Shown here: piece by piece, positions 1 through 12,155 of the stretch | How positions within the stretch are numbered: position 1 is the stretch's first letter | How the letters are laid out: every line of letters starts with the position of its first letter | NCBI GenBank assembly: GCA_951230915.1 | Contig: OX579640.1 | Coordinates: 15,458,981 to 15,522,980 of the forward strand | From: Antitrichia curtipendula | Taxonomy: Eukaryota > Streptophyta > Bryopsida > Hypnales > Leucodontaceae | Reading direction: 5' to 3' | DNA: 64,000 bases | The notes under the pieces: generated by a model | The model's database searches: none | The model's input: the letters and a program-made list of their open reading frames with translations, nothing else | Told to the model about the DNA's origin: nothing | Program-made: the position numbers and the translations under genes

Positions 1-572
1 GCACTTGAAGAGGATAAGGCAATCTTCGATGCTATTTTGGTTCCAATGATACGCACAGTTGCAGATGTTCCTTCTTCAACTGCAGCAATCATAGTGGATT
101 CTGATGATGAAGATGCTGTGGAGGTTATTGTTCCCCACATTGTGAAGAAATCATGTTTCAATAAGTAAGTCTATCCATAGCTTGCACTATTTTCCTATTT
201 GTATGTGAAGGCTCCCCTAATTCATTTATTTACTCCTTTTGAATCTATGTTGCATGTTTGTTTAGTTATGAATGTGATATTCAAAACATGTCTAATAATT
301 TGTTTCCATCTTGCAGCATGACTTCTAATGGAGGAGGTCATCGTCCATTTTTTACGCTATCTAGTTTTCTTCCAAGCCCAGAGAAGTCCTTTGCATTGCT
401 TGAGTATGCCAAAGCTTTAGCTTCAACATTTGCATGTCAAAGGAATTTTCCAAGCCGGAAAAAATCTACAACTATAGATCGTAGGGTTCTACAGTTTGTA
501 GATGTCACAGCCCTAGAATCAGAGATAGATACTTCATCCACTGATAGTAGTGGCAACTTTGATTCTATGTGA
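1..572 (+). CDS. 3' end of an unrecognised protein-coding gene (two exons visible)
   Basis: I do not recognise the protein. The reading frame is open from base 1. The first visible exon runs to 164 and is followed by a consensus donor GTAAGT at 165-170. The intron is 165-316, with a pyrimidine-rich tract and TTGCAG before 317. The split codon AA|C gives Asn, and the frame continues to TGA at 570-572. The visible product is about 140 residues. It has an acidic patch (DSDDEDAVEV), a Ser/Thr/Asp-rich tail (DTSSTDSSGNFDSM), a basic RKKS stretch, and no membrane segment. The 5' part lies outside the window. It could be an ordinary nuclear protein or the end of a domesticated or mobile-element gene; the sequence does not decide. 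The splice model is good and the function unknown. Confidence 0.6.
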
Positions 573-1545
573 CTCGTTTTTCTTATTGATCATGCGTTTG
601 TTGGGTTTAATATTGTTTATTACTTGTTGTTTTCTGTAATTCAATTATAAGTAAATCATAACTTCAACTACCTACTAAATGGATTGAAGTTCAACTTCAT
701 ATTGCTTAGAAGTTCACAAATTTCATAATCATACCAAATTTTGAATTGAACCCTAAACTACATTTCGTGAACTATATTTTAGTAGTTCATGTTGAATTAG
801 GAAGGCATTGTCCTAAACAATAGTAAATATCCTAAACCACTTCACTTCAATGGTGATTTTCAGGTTATATTAGTATTATAATCACAATTACATAACAATC
901 TAAACCCTAAACCATAAATAAATTTTATGAAAAACTCTTGAATTACTTTTTAAAAAGGTTAGGAAAAGGATCATTAATGTTTTAGGATCCTAAAATGTGG
1001 AAATATAAACATCATAGTAAAATCCACGGTAATAGGTACCTCATCAACTTTCATCCCAAAAAATTGAGCACTCACACGCTCATGCTCACAGGCTCACAAA
1101 ATAGCAACCCTGTATGCAAGTGTAAAGTCATGTAAAAAATTCCACAAAGTTTCAAGGTAAATATCTTACTATAAATGGAGTTTTAAATTTATAAATCTAA
1201 AAATTTAAAAACTAAATATTATAAGTTTACAAAGTTGGAAGTTACACCTTTAGAAAGTTAAAGATTTTATAATTTCAAAGAATGCAAAATTTAATTGAAT
1301 GTCACTAAATAATAGTATGAATAAAATTGAAGCCTTTGTAATTAGTAGCAATACCTCTTTGCAAAACTCTATTCCAACCACTTTTTTTCTTCAACCCTAG
1401 GTGTCTTGTAGAAAGTTTGATAAAAAAAAGTTCACTGGCTTTAGATTTTTTGCTAGAGTAATCTCACATTGAAATTGAAATGTCTTAATCCATCTAATAA
1501 TTATTAGGGATTTAGTTCTCTTTTCCATCTTGAATCTACTCCTAC
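573..1545. other. AT-rich intergenic DNA, no gene seen
   Basis: Downstream flank of the gene ending at 572, presumably including its 3' UTR. It is AT-rich with many short A and T runs and no coding signal. I see no repeat border until the TTAA element that starts at 1546. Confidence 0.6.
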
Positions 1546-2498
1546 TTAACCCCTAAAGGTCAGAGATTATGTTTTCATCAAAATTGCTCCAAAACTGCTA
1601 TTTCTAATACAAGTATCAAATTTTAGAAAAAAAATACTTTTGGAAAAATGTAACCGTAGGATCTTGTATTAAACTAGTTTGAGAAGTTGTGGAAAAAATT
1701 TCAGAAATTTCCACCGTGTGGATTGCAAGATAATACTTAGCGTTTGAATTGACAAAATTCCTTTTTTTGTCCCTGCGAAATTCTGGGCAGCTGCACATTA
1801 CAAGGTCACATTTGTATGAAAAAATGTCCAAAATGGTGGTCACTCTTTAGATTCAGCCTTCAAGGCAAGTTGGCTACATGCCTAAAAATTTTCAGATCAT
1901 TTGGAGTTGTAAAACATATAGGGAAAAAATAGTAAGTAGAAAGAGGTAGAGAATGTTCAAAACACCAAATTGTTAAGAATTGAAATATAGAATTGAAAAA
2001 TGCTAATCCCAACGGTTGTAATGTTGTAATAAACAATCTACACCCAATTTTTTTTTTTTTTTTTCAAAAATATTGAAAATTGAGTTAAATAAAGGACTTC
2101 AAAGTCTATTTTAAAGTAGAGATTCCATAACTACCCTCAAACTAAAACTCCTCATAACTTTCATCTCAATAATCAAAATGGAATTATTCAAAGCTTCCTA
2201 CGTATATATAAATCTAAAGAACCAATTTCAAATTTATTTTTCTTTTAGAGTGATTTTTAAAGAAGTTTTTTCAACTGCTCGGGCTACTTTCCGACCAATG
2301 AAAATGACATATCATGCAATGACTTTTTAACCATATAGTCAAAAGTTATGAAAATTGTTGGGCCTTAATCCTTAAAGCTATCTTTGGGCACATCTTCTGT
2401 GAGAATTTCAAAGAAAAAAAATAAAAAATTCCAATTGTAGTGAGCTGCCCAAAATTGCTATGTTTTCAAAAAAGGGGGTTTGGTCCTTTAGGGGTTAA
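1546..2498 (+). mobile_element. TTAA-bordered piggyBac-type miniature element, subfamily 2, copy 1
   Basis: Both borders are TTAA (1546-1549 and 2495-2498). Inside them are inverted termini CCCCTAAAGGTC and GGTCCTTTAGGGG. The 953-bp interior has no transposase and no long reading frame. Related full or partial copies lie at 4725-5537, 15745-16654, 16651-17536, 17811-18754 and 63138-64000. All carry the same internal landmarks, for example CATTTGTATGAAAAAATGTC and a TAGTAAGTAGAAAG block. This is the best-preserved copy and I used it as the orientation reference. The TTAA duplication plus a C-run terminus is the hallmark of the piggyBac superfamily (known); assignment here is by termini only. 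Confidence 0.8.
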
Positions 2499-3097
2499 TA
2501 GACCTTTAAAGAATCAAAAATAAACTTTTATTTTTTGATATTTCTAAACATGCGACTCAAGTTTTTATTGTTGAAATAATTAAATTCAAATTCTATAGTG
2601 GGAAAAACTTAAGTTAAAAAAGACTCAAAATCTTATATATTCAAGTTTGGCAAGGTGCAAAGAAAACAAAGTCCATTGATTTAAATAAAAACATCTTGAA
2701 ATCTATATAGTCAAATTCTTTAAAATTTATTCCACACATTGTCATGCTAGTCTCTTACAAGATTCTATAGTTACATATACAATCAAAAACAATTTCCTTA
2801 AATTTGTATACTTTGCACTAGAGATGACAATTTTGAATGGTTTTGAAGGAAAAGAGGCATTGGTGTTTTAAGAGTTTATTTAGGAGAATATTTATTTTAG
2901 TTTTGAAAAAATTGAATTGTAAATTTTAAATAATACTTTTTAATATTAAAATATCATTATTAATGTAAACCAAAGACATTACATAAATAGTCATTGATGC
3001 AAAAAATTGTGCAGTATTTTATAGACTTCAAAAAAACTTATATAGATTCAAAAAACTTAAACTAAAATATAATATCCAAAAATCATCATTTTAACCT
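2499..3097. other. AT-rich spacer, nothing recognised
   Basis: About 600 bp of AT-rich sequence between two TTAA elements. No coding pattern and no clear repeat border. Confidence 0.5.
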
Positions 3098-3683
3098 TTA
3101 ATCCCTAAAGCACTAAGGGTAATTTCTATCAAAAACCACTCAAAACTACCATTTCTATTGCATTCACTTAATGAAACCAAAAAAATATTTTTTGGAATTT
3201 AACCGTAGGATATTGTACTTAATTTTTATGAGATAATGTAAATAATAATTTATCAAATTTGACCGTACGGATTGGAAGATATTAGCATTAGAAGTTGGAC
3301 AAAAAGATTTTTCTTAAGAAGATGCTTAAAGTGCCCAAAAAACAAAGATTGTCCATAACTTTCTCATCCCTAGTCCAAATAGAATGAATCAAAACTTCAC
3401 ATATAGATAAAAATAATACTATTTTAGAAAAAAATTTAAAAAAAATTATTTTGACTTTTTGTAATTTTTTTTGGGTTGCCCGCTAATCTCCATTTCTTGC
3501 TTATTGTGCCATAACTTTTTCATCTGGCATCCGATTGAAACAAAAAGCATATATCCACAAAGCTCTCAAAACAATACACAACTCCAAAAGAATCTCAAAA
3601 AAATTCACTTCAAATTGAGACAATAGGAACCTACCCAGACCCAAATTGTCCCTCAAGGGGACAAATGGTCCTTTAGAAGTTAA
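3098..3683 (+). mobile_element. TTAA-bordered miniature element, subfamily 1, copy 1
   Basis: Borders are TTAA at 3098-3101 (followed by TCCCTAAAGCAC) and at 3680-3683 (preceded by GTCCTTTAGAAG). The length of 586 bp agrees with the 589-bp copy at 11465-12053. Just inside the right end, CAAATTGTCCCTCAAGGGGA contains an imperfect palindrome. The same place in related copies (48165-48185, 11485-11505) carries a similar one. No coding capacity. Its right TTAA is shared with the next element. Confidence 0.75.
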
Positions 3684-4188
3684 AAGACTAAGTGGTCATT
3701 GAAAACTTTTTTTCAAAATTCAACTATATAAATTTGTTCTAGACTACTATAGAACTATGTGGAAAAGTTTTCAAAAACTTTGACCACATAGATTGAAAGA
3801 TTATAACATTTGAAAGCTAGAAGAAAAAGGATTTTTTATTACCTTGTCCGACAAGGCCAACAACCTTTAATTTCTCCTAGAGTGAGATTTTAACACTACA
3901 CATGTAGATTTTTTGGACATTTGCATCTTGTATCATATAAGTTACATAACTTCAAAATTTTAGAAGTAAAAGAGGAGCTTTGTAAAGCTATCTAAGTCGT
4001 TAGAAGGGTTCAAGGTAGCATAACTTTTTATCCAGGCACTTGACCGGAAAAAAATTATATCCCCACTAAAGGAGTACATATTTACACCTGTGTCAAAATT
4101 TGGTGAACATCCGACCAAAATTGACTTCATAGGATTGTACTTGGATTTTCAATTGTTTGCTCAATGGGCAACTGTCCTTTAGGGTTAA
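3680..4188 (+). mobile_element. TTAA-bordered miniature element, subfamily 4, abutting the previous one
   Basis: It starts at the TTAA that ends the preceding element and finishes with GTCCTTTAGGGTTAA at 4174-4188. The left terminus is eroded (AAGACTAAGTGG in place of CCCCTAAAGGAC). The right third matches the fragment at about 14160-14338: both have a CAGGCACTTGACCGG-like block, then a TCCAACTAGG/CCCACTAAAGG block, then the terminus. Non-coding. Confidence 0.55.
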
Positions 4189-4724
4189 AGTTTTTGAATT
4201 CTTTTTCACTTATTCCCATAGTATTTGAAACAATATTGTATATGGTGGGGTTTCTCGAAAAAAAAATTCATTTTTTTCTCACTACTCTAAAATGTGGTAG
4301 TTTGGACAATGTAGGCCAAAATTTGTCTTGGTCCTTTTGGAGTTAAAAAGATTTGAACTCCTAACCTTCAATGATTGTATTTCACAAAAAAAAACTTTCA
4401 AAATGGCCATTTCTAGGGTAATCAACCAAAAACCATTGCATTTTCATTATATGATATGTGAGCATCATTGGATATTATTCTTAATTCTTATATGTGAGTT
4501 GTTAAAAATCTTCAAGAAAAGTAGCCTCATGGATTGAAAGAATATAACATTTGAAGTAGGTATCAAAGTATGGCATGTGCTTTTCTTAATGCATTATTAG
4601 ACTTTGACTTTCAACATCAAATAATGTATGAGGGCTATCAATTGACAAAATATATTTGAAATAATATTAATTGAATTAGAAATTGAAGTTCTAAAGTTGA
4701 AAATATCTCAAGAGTGCGACATTT
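4189..4724. other. AT-rich spacer with a possible orphan element end
   Basis: It contains TTGGTCCTTTTGGAGTTAA near 4327-4345, which resembles the right end of a TTAA element without a visible partner. Otherwise it is AT-rich and non-coding. Confidence 0.4.
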
Positions 4725-5537
4725 TTAACCCCTAGAGGACCATCATGTGATTTTTGGCAACATAGAAATTTTGGATAGGTATATGCGACTAGAGATTTGC
4801 ATATTTTAGGTTGAAATTTTAATAGAAGGCAGGTATGCACTAAATGAAATGAAACAAAAATTTGAAATTGATTTTTTTGAGTTGTATATATGTGGAAAGC
4901 TTTGAATCATTTCATTTTGATAAATGAATCAAAAGCTATGAGGAGTTTTTATTTGCGGGTAGTTATAGATTCTCTACTCTAAAATAAACTTTGAAGTCTT
5001 TTATTTTACTTAATTTTTAAACTTTTTTGAAATAAATAAAATCATAGGACATAAATTGTTTATTACAACATTGCAACCATTGAGATTGGCATTTTCAATT
5101 TCATAACTAAATTCTTAACAATTTTGTATTTTGAATAATTCTCTACTTCTTTCTACTTACTATTTTTTTCCTATATGTTGTTCAATTTCAAATGATGTGA
5201 AAATTTTTAAGCATGTAGCCAACTTGTCTAGGAAAAAGAATCTAAAGAAGCACCACCATTTTGAACAATTTTTTTATAGAAAAGTGAGCTTGTAAAGTGC
5301 AGCTGCCTTGCTTTTCGTAGGGCCAAGAAAATGATTTCAGTAAATTTGAATGTTTATATCTTGCAATCCACGTGGTAAATTTTTTTGAAACTTTTACCAC
5401 ATGTTCTTAAGTCAGCATACTACAAGATTTTATATTTGCATGTGTCAAAAAAAAAAATTTAATTTGGTCCTTGTACTAGAAATGGCAGTTTTAAAGCATT
5501 TTTGGTGAAAACATAGCTAAAGAACTTGAGAGATTAA
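4725..5537 (-). mobile_element. TTAA-bordered miniature element, subfamily 2, copy 2 (inverted)
   Basis: TTAA at 4725-4728 is followed by CCCCTAGAGGACC. The other end is AACTTGAGAGATTAA at 5523-5537. The interior is the reverse complement of the 1546-2498 element, including the block matching TAGTAAGTAGAAAG in inverted form near 5150. It is 813 bp, about 140 bp shorter than copy 1, so internal deletion is likely. Non-coding. Confidence 0.75.
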
Positions 5538-8255
5538 AAGGTTTATTTAGTGAAATAATGTATAAGGTAAACCAACCTATAACAAGAAAAATGATTAGCT
5601 TTCCTTGCTGACATTATTAAAATTTTCTAAATTTATTTCCATATAAAGACAAATGAAAGAAATGGAGAGAGCAATTGAAATTTTATTTCTTTGACAAAGT
5701 AAAAATTTGTTATAAATTTTTGAAGTGTACTACCTAATTGGCTCAAAAAATCTCTAGACTACCCCAAAACTACCAAAAAGTCTATCCATAATGATCATCT
5801 TACCACCTAAAGCAATTACAATATTTCCTAACATGGCCATAATATTTTTCAACGTGGCCATGTTATGAAGGGATAAAATTGTTACTTCTTGTAATGAATT
5901 TACACTAAAAAGGTGGAAATTGTTTCTATTACAATCATTAATGATTCCTTCACCATCAACCAAAGCATTGATTGGGGCATCAATTCAACCTAATTAGCTC
6001 AAATTTGATTTATTGGAAGAATTATGTCATGTGTTGATGTAAGATTGTAACGGGTCATTTCCTAGGTGGTTGCATTGGACTATTTACATATAGTAGGCTA
6101 GTTTACCTTATAATCACCAAAAATTTGAATTTTTATATAATTTTGACATAGAACCAAAAATTTCAATCCCAGTGGTGCGAATGTTATCAAAAATATAGAA
6201 AAATGGTGGATATTTTATTCTAATATGTTATTAACAAAAATGAAATTCATATGCTATTTTTGCAAACAGATAATATAGATGTCCGTAAACAAAAAATCTA
6301 CATATATTTCATTTCACTAATGATATTATAATGAATTAGTGCTTTATATACATAGATATTATAGTATTCTATAATATTAAAATAAAATAAATTTCAAAAT
6401 ACTAAATTTTTACTACCCAATTTCAAACAAAATCAAATTATAAATTTTGCATCACAAGCTGTAATTCCACAAGATGTTACCCCCATTAGATGTTGATTTT
6501 CTAAATCTTCTGTAAGAAATTGACTAGGAAATTTCAGAAATTCCACCTACAACAATCTACCCAAAGTAGACAACGTCCCTCTTTGGGACTCTTGGAACTT
6601 TAGGGAGCAAGAAATTTTTTATAAGAAAGGTTCAAAAGTAATATTCCCTTTGTGCCACTAAAAAACTCCAAAAAAGTTATTTTTGAAGGATTAATTGTAT
6701 TTTTAGTCATAGAACAAGCTAGACATGTATTCAAGAACAAGTAAGCCATCCCTTTAGATCTATGCAAAATCTCTAGCTTAGGCATTATCATTTTAGGCAC
6801 CTAAAATCCATGTGGAAAGTACAATATTTGAGCATAATTTGTAAATGCTACCAGCTCAATCATTTTAGATGATGTAAAAGGTGGGTGGCAACAATAGGAT
6901 TCTAGAAATGTGTTTTGCAACCTAAATACATGCAATAAGAAAACCTAACCCACTTTACAAACAAATTTTTATAGTGTTGAAGTGGTCACTAAATGCATCA
7001 TCAACATTACTATCTAAAGAAACAATTTGTACAAGATGCCTCATATAGGCAAGACCAAGCTTGCTAGGTCAAAGGAATGCTTCTAGATTGTTTCACTTGC
7101 CCCCACAAGGTTGTTCAATACAACAAATACTTATTGAATGGTCAAAATCAAGAAACAGAGTTTTTTAATGGGACAAAAATTATGCTTGATTTGAAGGTTT
7201 TTAGTGGTACAACGAGAGTACATGTTAAAATTAGGTTGCCTCTGAATGCTTACTACAACCATAACTTCTACTATTTTCATAATATTTAAAATGGGATAAA
7301 ATAGATTATTGAACTTAATTTCTTTCAATTTAACTTAACCTCCAAAAGACAATTGTCACATTGAAGGAATTTTGTGTAGGTTTTTAAAAGAATGGATGTT
7401 TTCAAAATTTTGACACAAACTGTTTACTTGTACCCTTCTTGTAGGTTCCAATAAGTTGTCTAAATCAAAAGATATGCCACGCAAAGTTGTCTTTGATAAA
7501 GACAGACTATATGTATTGAATCCTTCTTCAACTTTTGAAATTTGTAAGAACATGGGTCATATGACATTGTAGATAATGATGAAATCAGTTGCAATATATA
7601 AATCTCATTGTTGTAAAAGGAATCAAAGTTTGTTGATCTTGAAGGATGGGCTTCAAAAGATAGTTATCATTCAACTTCAAACAATGTAATTGTGTAGTCT
7701 ATTTAGTCAAATTAAAGTATTTGAATTTGTATCCGACAAATCCTTAGCAGTCCAGTGCGATATTATTGATGATAATTTTTTTATTGATCTTTCCATATTT
7801 TGGTTCAATGCACTAAACCCCCCATGTTTTGGCAACTTTTTCCTGAAACATACAATAACTTTTTCTAGGCTAATTTAAAGGAAAAATCATAAATTACATG
7901 CGTTTGAATGTAATGCTAACTTTGAAAATGACCTACAAGTTAGCAATGTTTGATAAAAAAATTAAGGTTAAAATCTAGGAGAACATGCCAATAAGAATGT
8001 CCATCTAAAATTGCTCAAAATCTCTTATTTAAGGACACTCCAGCAATAATATATCTTAGATAATCCTAGATTGGCCTCTATGATAAAAGTACCAAGCACA
8101 ATTTCACAAAATGGGTCCAATGTTGGCTTTACAAAAATCTACATTAGATGAACTTTTGGAGGCAATTAGTCATTTTGCTACAAAAAATTGTCAAAATGAT
8201 CCAAAATAAAGTAAATTGCTACACAATTATCAAAATTGAATAAAAATTGGCTATT
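5538..8255. other. AT-rich intergenic DNA, no gene seen
   Basis: About 2.7 kb of AT-rich sequence. Open frames are all under 75 codons, lie in low-complexity sequence and show no recognisable motif. No clear inverted termini were found. Confidence 0.5.
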
Positions 8256-9053
8256 TTAACCTTTAAGGTCTCAAGTGTTCCTACGGAGGACACTTGAAGG
8301 TTTTGGCATGCTTTTTTTGAACCTTTTTTGAAGATAGGAAAACACATTATTTTTTTTGAAGATATAACTTTATTTCAGATAAGTACATGTATGAAAAAAT
8401 TATGCCACTTTAAGCTCAAGAAGCCATTCATCTAATAAAGTTCCAAAAATTCACAAAAACTCAAAATAAAATATTTGTTTCTCATAGAAATAGTTTTTTC
8501 CTACATGAAATTTTTTTATTTGAACTCAAATTTTACAATTTCAAAAAAATTCACATAATACAATTTTCCAACTAGAACAGTTTTGTTGCTAGGATGAGTG
8601 TATTTCAATTCCATCTTAGAATTATTAACAATTTAGATTTTTTTCTATCTTGTACCTATTTCTATGTAATAATTTTTTTTAAATGAAGATCAAGTATTTT
8701 CTTATTGATGTTTTCTTCTCCGACTCTCAGCTCAATTTTTCAATATAAAAAATTAGAAATTCAAGATTAATAGTGCAAATTTTTTATGTTAAGAAGATTC
8801 AAAGTCTTTTAATCTAATCACTTAAGGTGCAAAAAATCATGTTTTGTCACTTTTAACGCAAATATCTTGTAATTTACATAGCTAGCATTTTGAAATTTCT
8901 CCATACACTCTTAAGCTAGTCTAGTGCAAGATACTATTGTTGAATATGTAAAAAGATAAAAATAAAAAAATATAAATCTTTCTTGCTCTTTGCAATAAAA
9001 ATGGCATTTTTGAGTGCTTTTTGATGAAAAAGGTCTTGGAACTTTTGGGTTTA
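8256..9053 (-). mobile_element. TTAA-bordered miniature element, subfamily 3
   Basis: The left border is TTAA at 8256-8259, then CCTTTAAGGTC. The right border is TTTA at 9050-9053, preceded by CTTGGAACTTTTGGG, a decayed version of the usual end. Near the left end CAAGTGTTCC and GGAGGACACTTG form a strong hairpin (8272-8296). The right half, read inverted, matches the left half of the chimeric element at 47319. Non-coding. Confidence 0.6.
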
Positions 9054-10504
9054 GTAAAAAAATAAATGCAATATTTGTTTTGCAAAATATTTAATCCTAA
9101 AAGGACACTAAGGATTAAAAGCTTCCTTTAGATGGTCAAGTATGCTTTGTGCATATTCAAGAATGAATGATTTCCATCCAAATTTTTGTATGCAACTTTA
9201 TTGATGCTATACTTTACATTATATCATTGACTTAAGTTCAAAATATTTTTCTTGTTTTTTGATTCTATATGGGGTTGTTCATTAAAAAAAATGGTACACA
9301 ATGCAATGTATTTCAATACTTCAAACCTTTTTTCTTCAAAACAATTTTAACATTAAATTTTATTTTTTTTAAATTTAGTGTCAAAAAAACAGAAAAGTTC
9401 TTTTGCTTTCGAGTAAAACTATCAAAATGAAGCTTATGAAGTTTAGTTTCTACTCCACTTGAAAATTTTGAAAATTCCTTAAAAAAAAACATTTCACTGA
9501 AGTTTGAAGTTGAGGATCTATAACCACATTTCTAATATGGAGTGATACATCATTTTTGTTTACACCATAGTGCTCTATATTCTAATTTACTTATATTTTG
9601 AAATTTTCAGATTTTTAAGCATGTTTGCATACAATGACAAATTTGAAATGTTTTCATTCAAACAGTTGTATTGTTAGGCTTTGAAATTTTGAACTTTGAG
9701 TTTGGGTTCTTTTTTTCCCACTTAGGCAGGTCAATTAGTTCAATTGGTACTAAGTAGTGTAAAAAGACACAATTAATTCCAATGGGCATTAAAGTGTGTA
9801 AACCCCAATTGGTTGGTTGGGTAGTTGTTGGTTGGGAATTGAAAAGCCAAGTTAGAAGTCGGTTTGGCAACCGCCTACCCACCTATTGGCTCCAATTAGG
9901 CTTTGGAAGCGACTTGGGACTAGGTCCATTTGGTTTATGATCTATAGCAAGGAGAGTGTAGAGTCTATCTTAAGGTTTTGTTTTTGTTTTTAAATTATAA
10001 ATGATTAATAGAATTTGGTTGCCTATTTGGACTTGTGTGTGTTTGTAAATGAGGAGTTTGTGTTTGATCTATGAGTGCTTATTGTCTGACTATCTCTATG
10101 CCATATTGAAATTACAATTGTCAAAATTGTTGGATCTACATGAGTTAATTGGATTAATGTTGTTGGAGTTGAATTATGTCAATTTGGAGAGTGAGCACTT
10201 GAGTTGGAAATAGATTCCTAATTGGAACTAGAAGCCAAAGATCATTTTATTGATATAAAATTTCCATTGACAAGCCTCCTTTGGTTTGAACTTATTATAC
10301 TAAATAACCATTTCCAAATTAATTATTATTCTGTTTCGATATTTAGCATAAGCATCAATGGACAAAGTCCAAAAGTGGATATACGAAAGTTGTAGTGTGT
10401 GACAAACTACACATTACCATAGAAGTTTGAAGAAAAAAATAGTTGTGCCTTGAAAAAAATTAATTTAAAAATTACTAATGTCTAAAATTTGGTTTTCATT
10501 AGTT
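9054..10504. other. AT-rich intergenic DNA, no gene seen
   Basis: It holds scattered low-complexity stretches, for example TTGGTTGGTTGGGTAGTTG at about 9810. The longest open frame (74 codons, - strand, 9658-9882) has no recognisable motif and unremarkable composition. An ATCCTAAAAGGACACTAAGG palindrome-like segment lies at about 9102-9121. Confidence 0.5.
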
Positions 10505-10780
10505 GAGATTTTGGGATCTTAAAGGGTTGTGAGTTCCCGGACTGCTGGAAACGCATGAGTTGTACCAAATCAGACCCAAATCAATAGTTTGATGTGGCAG
10601 AACTATTGCCACATCAAAAAATAATATTTAATTATTTTTTAATATCATTTATTAAACATTTAAAAAATAAAAATAAATAAAAAAATAAATTTGGACAACA
10701 ATGGCTAGTTCCCAACATTGGGGATAGGCTTGAAATGGCCCTCCTGAAGAACTGAAAAACATCTAATGGTTCACCATGAT
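10505..10780 (+). mobile_element. AT-rich hairpin miniature element, family G, copy 1
   Basis: One of four related segments; the others are 13660-14012 (inverted), 37225-37430, and 41900-42150 (inverted). Common parts are a GAGTTCCC block at one end, a GTGGCA...TTGCCAC stem (about 10594-10614), an AT-rich middle, a GTTCCCAACATTG block, and CTTGAAATGGCC at the other end. Non-coding. Borders are approximate. Confidence 0.6.
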
Positions 10781-10997
10781 TTGAAAATACATAATCTTTT
10801 GTCAATTTTTTTATTAGAATTCTAAAAAAAAATTGTGGCTTCACATATTGATATACATCATTTCAGATTGTTGTACACAAAAATTGAAGAAAATTATCAT
10901 TTATAGAATTTAAAAAATCAACAATTTTAACAAACATACAAATTATGTTGGTTCTCAAAATATTTGAATTTTGTTTTGGAATTAAGAGTATAGGGAT

Positions 10998-11412
10998 TAT
11001 GGTAGAACCACCCATAATTGACCACTCAAACAATTCCGCATATGTTCTTGAGCAATAGAAGGCAATGTGAATTTACAGCCTTGTAGGAAGTTCTCGAGGA
11101 AGTTAGAAATGATAGACATTGCCAAGTTTTCATGATTTTTTTCTTAAATTGAATTTACTATGAATTTTGGAAGCCAAAAGTTGGCCTTGACCCATACCCA
11201 AGATATAGAGTCTTCCAATTTCGACCATTCCATAACTACTTTCCTATTCACTGCTTCCTACTTTCTTGCTCAATAAATCAAGAACATGTGTAATGACTTT
11301 ATAGTGTCAACCTTGCAAAAGAGAAAAAATCACATTCCAAACTATGGTTGGAAATAGATGCAGCCTACAGGTGGTTATTGATGGCCAATTGGTAATGGGT
11401 GGTTCTACCATA
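10998..11412 (+). mobile_element. TA-bordered miniature element, family T, copy 1
   Basis: Terminal inverted repeats TATGGTAGAACCACCCAT (10998) and ATGGGTGGTTCTACCATA (ending 11412) flank 415 bp of non-coding sequence. Other copies are 30234-30657 (same orientation, about 424 bp) and 30937-31338 (inverted interior, about 402 bp). The outer TA on both sides of all copies fits the TA target site of Tc1/mariner or Stowaway-type elements (known); the class is inferred. Confidence 0.8.
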
Positions 11413-11464
11413 CATTAGCCATTGTGGAGAGATTACAAGTAGCAACGTGGACCATCATTACAAC

Positions 11465-12053
11465 TTAACCCCTAAAAATCCCGCTTGTCTCCTCGGGGGA
11501 CAATTTGGGTCCGGGTAGGTTCCTATTGTCTCAATTTGAAGTGACATTTTTTGAGATTTTTTGAAGTTGTGCAGCTTTGCAAGAGCTTTGTGGATATATA
11601 ATTTTTGTTTCAATCGGATGCCGGATGAAAAAGTTATGGCACAATGAGCAAGAAATGGAGATTGGCGGGCAGCCCAAAAAAAAGTTTTTAAAGTTTTTAA
11701 AAAAAAAATTGAAATTTTTCCCTAAAAGATTATGTTTTTTCCTATACGTGAAGCTTTGATTCATTCTATTTGGACTAGTGATGAGAAAGTTATGGTCAAT
11801 CTTAGTTTTCCGGGCAATTTAAGCATCTTCTTGAAAAAAAAACTTTAGTTCAACTTTGAATGCTAATATCTTCCAATCCGTACAGTGAAATTTGATGAAA
11901 TTCTTACTACATGATCTCAGACAAGTTAAGTACAAGATCGTACGGTTAAGTTTCAAAAAAAACAAAAAAATTGGTTTCCTTAAGTGAATACAGCAGAAGT
12001 GATAGTTTTGAGTGGTTTTTGGCAGAAAACACTCTCGGGGTTTTAGGGGTTAA
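11465..12053 (-). mobile_element. TTAA-bordered miniature element, subfamily 1, copy 2 (inverted)
   Basis: TTAACCCCTAAAAATCCCGC at 11465 and GGTTTTAGGGGTTAA ending 12053 give 589 bp with perfect TTAA borders. The interior is the reverse complement of 3098-3683; both share a TCTCAATTTGAAGTGA block and a CGGGCAGCCC-type block. The short frames inside on both strands are incidental. A subterminal imperfect palindrome (GTCTCCTCGGGGGAC) lies at about 11488. Confidence 0.8.
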
Positions 12054-12155
12054 TGTCCTTACATTTGAAATATTTGTTGAATAGGGCAATGCGCTTAATT
12101 CATATTTTACAGTTGTATGATGCATTTTCAAGTTTACCTTTTTTGTCCAAAGACT

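Noticed and set aside
7077..7553. Overlapping frames of about 65-70 codons on both strands
   Set aside because: AT-rich, no motif, no neighbouring exon signals; length expected by chance.
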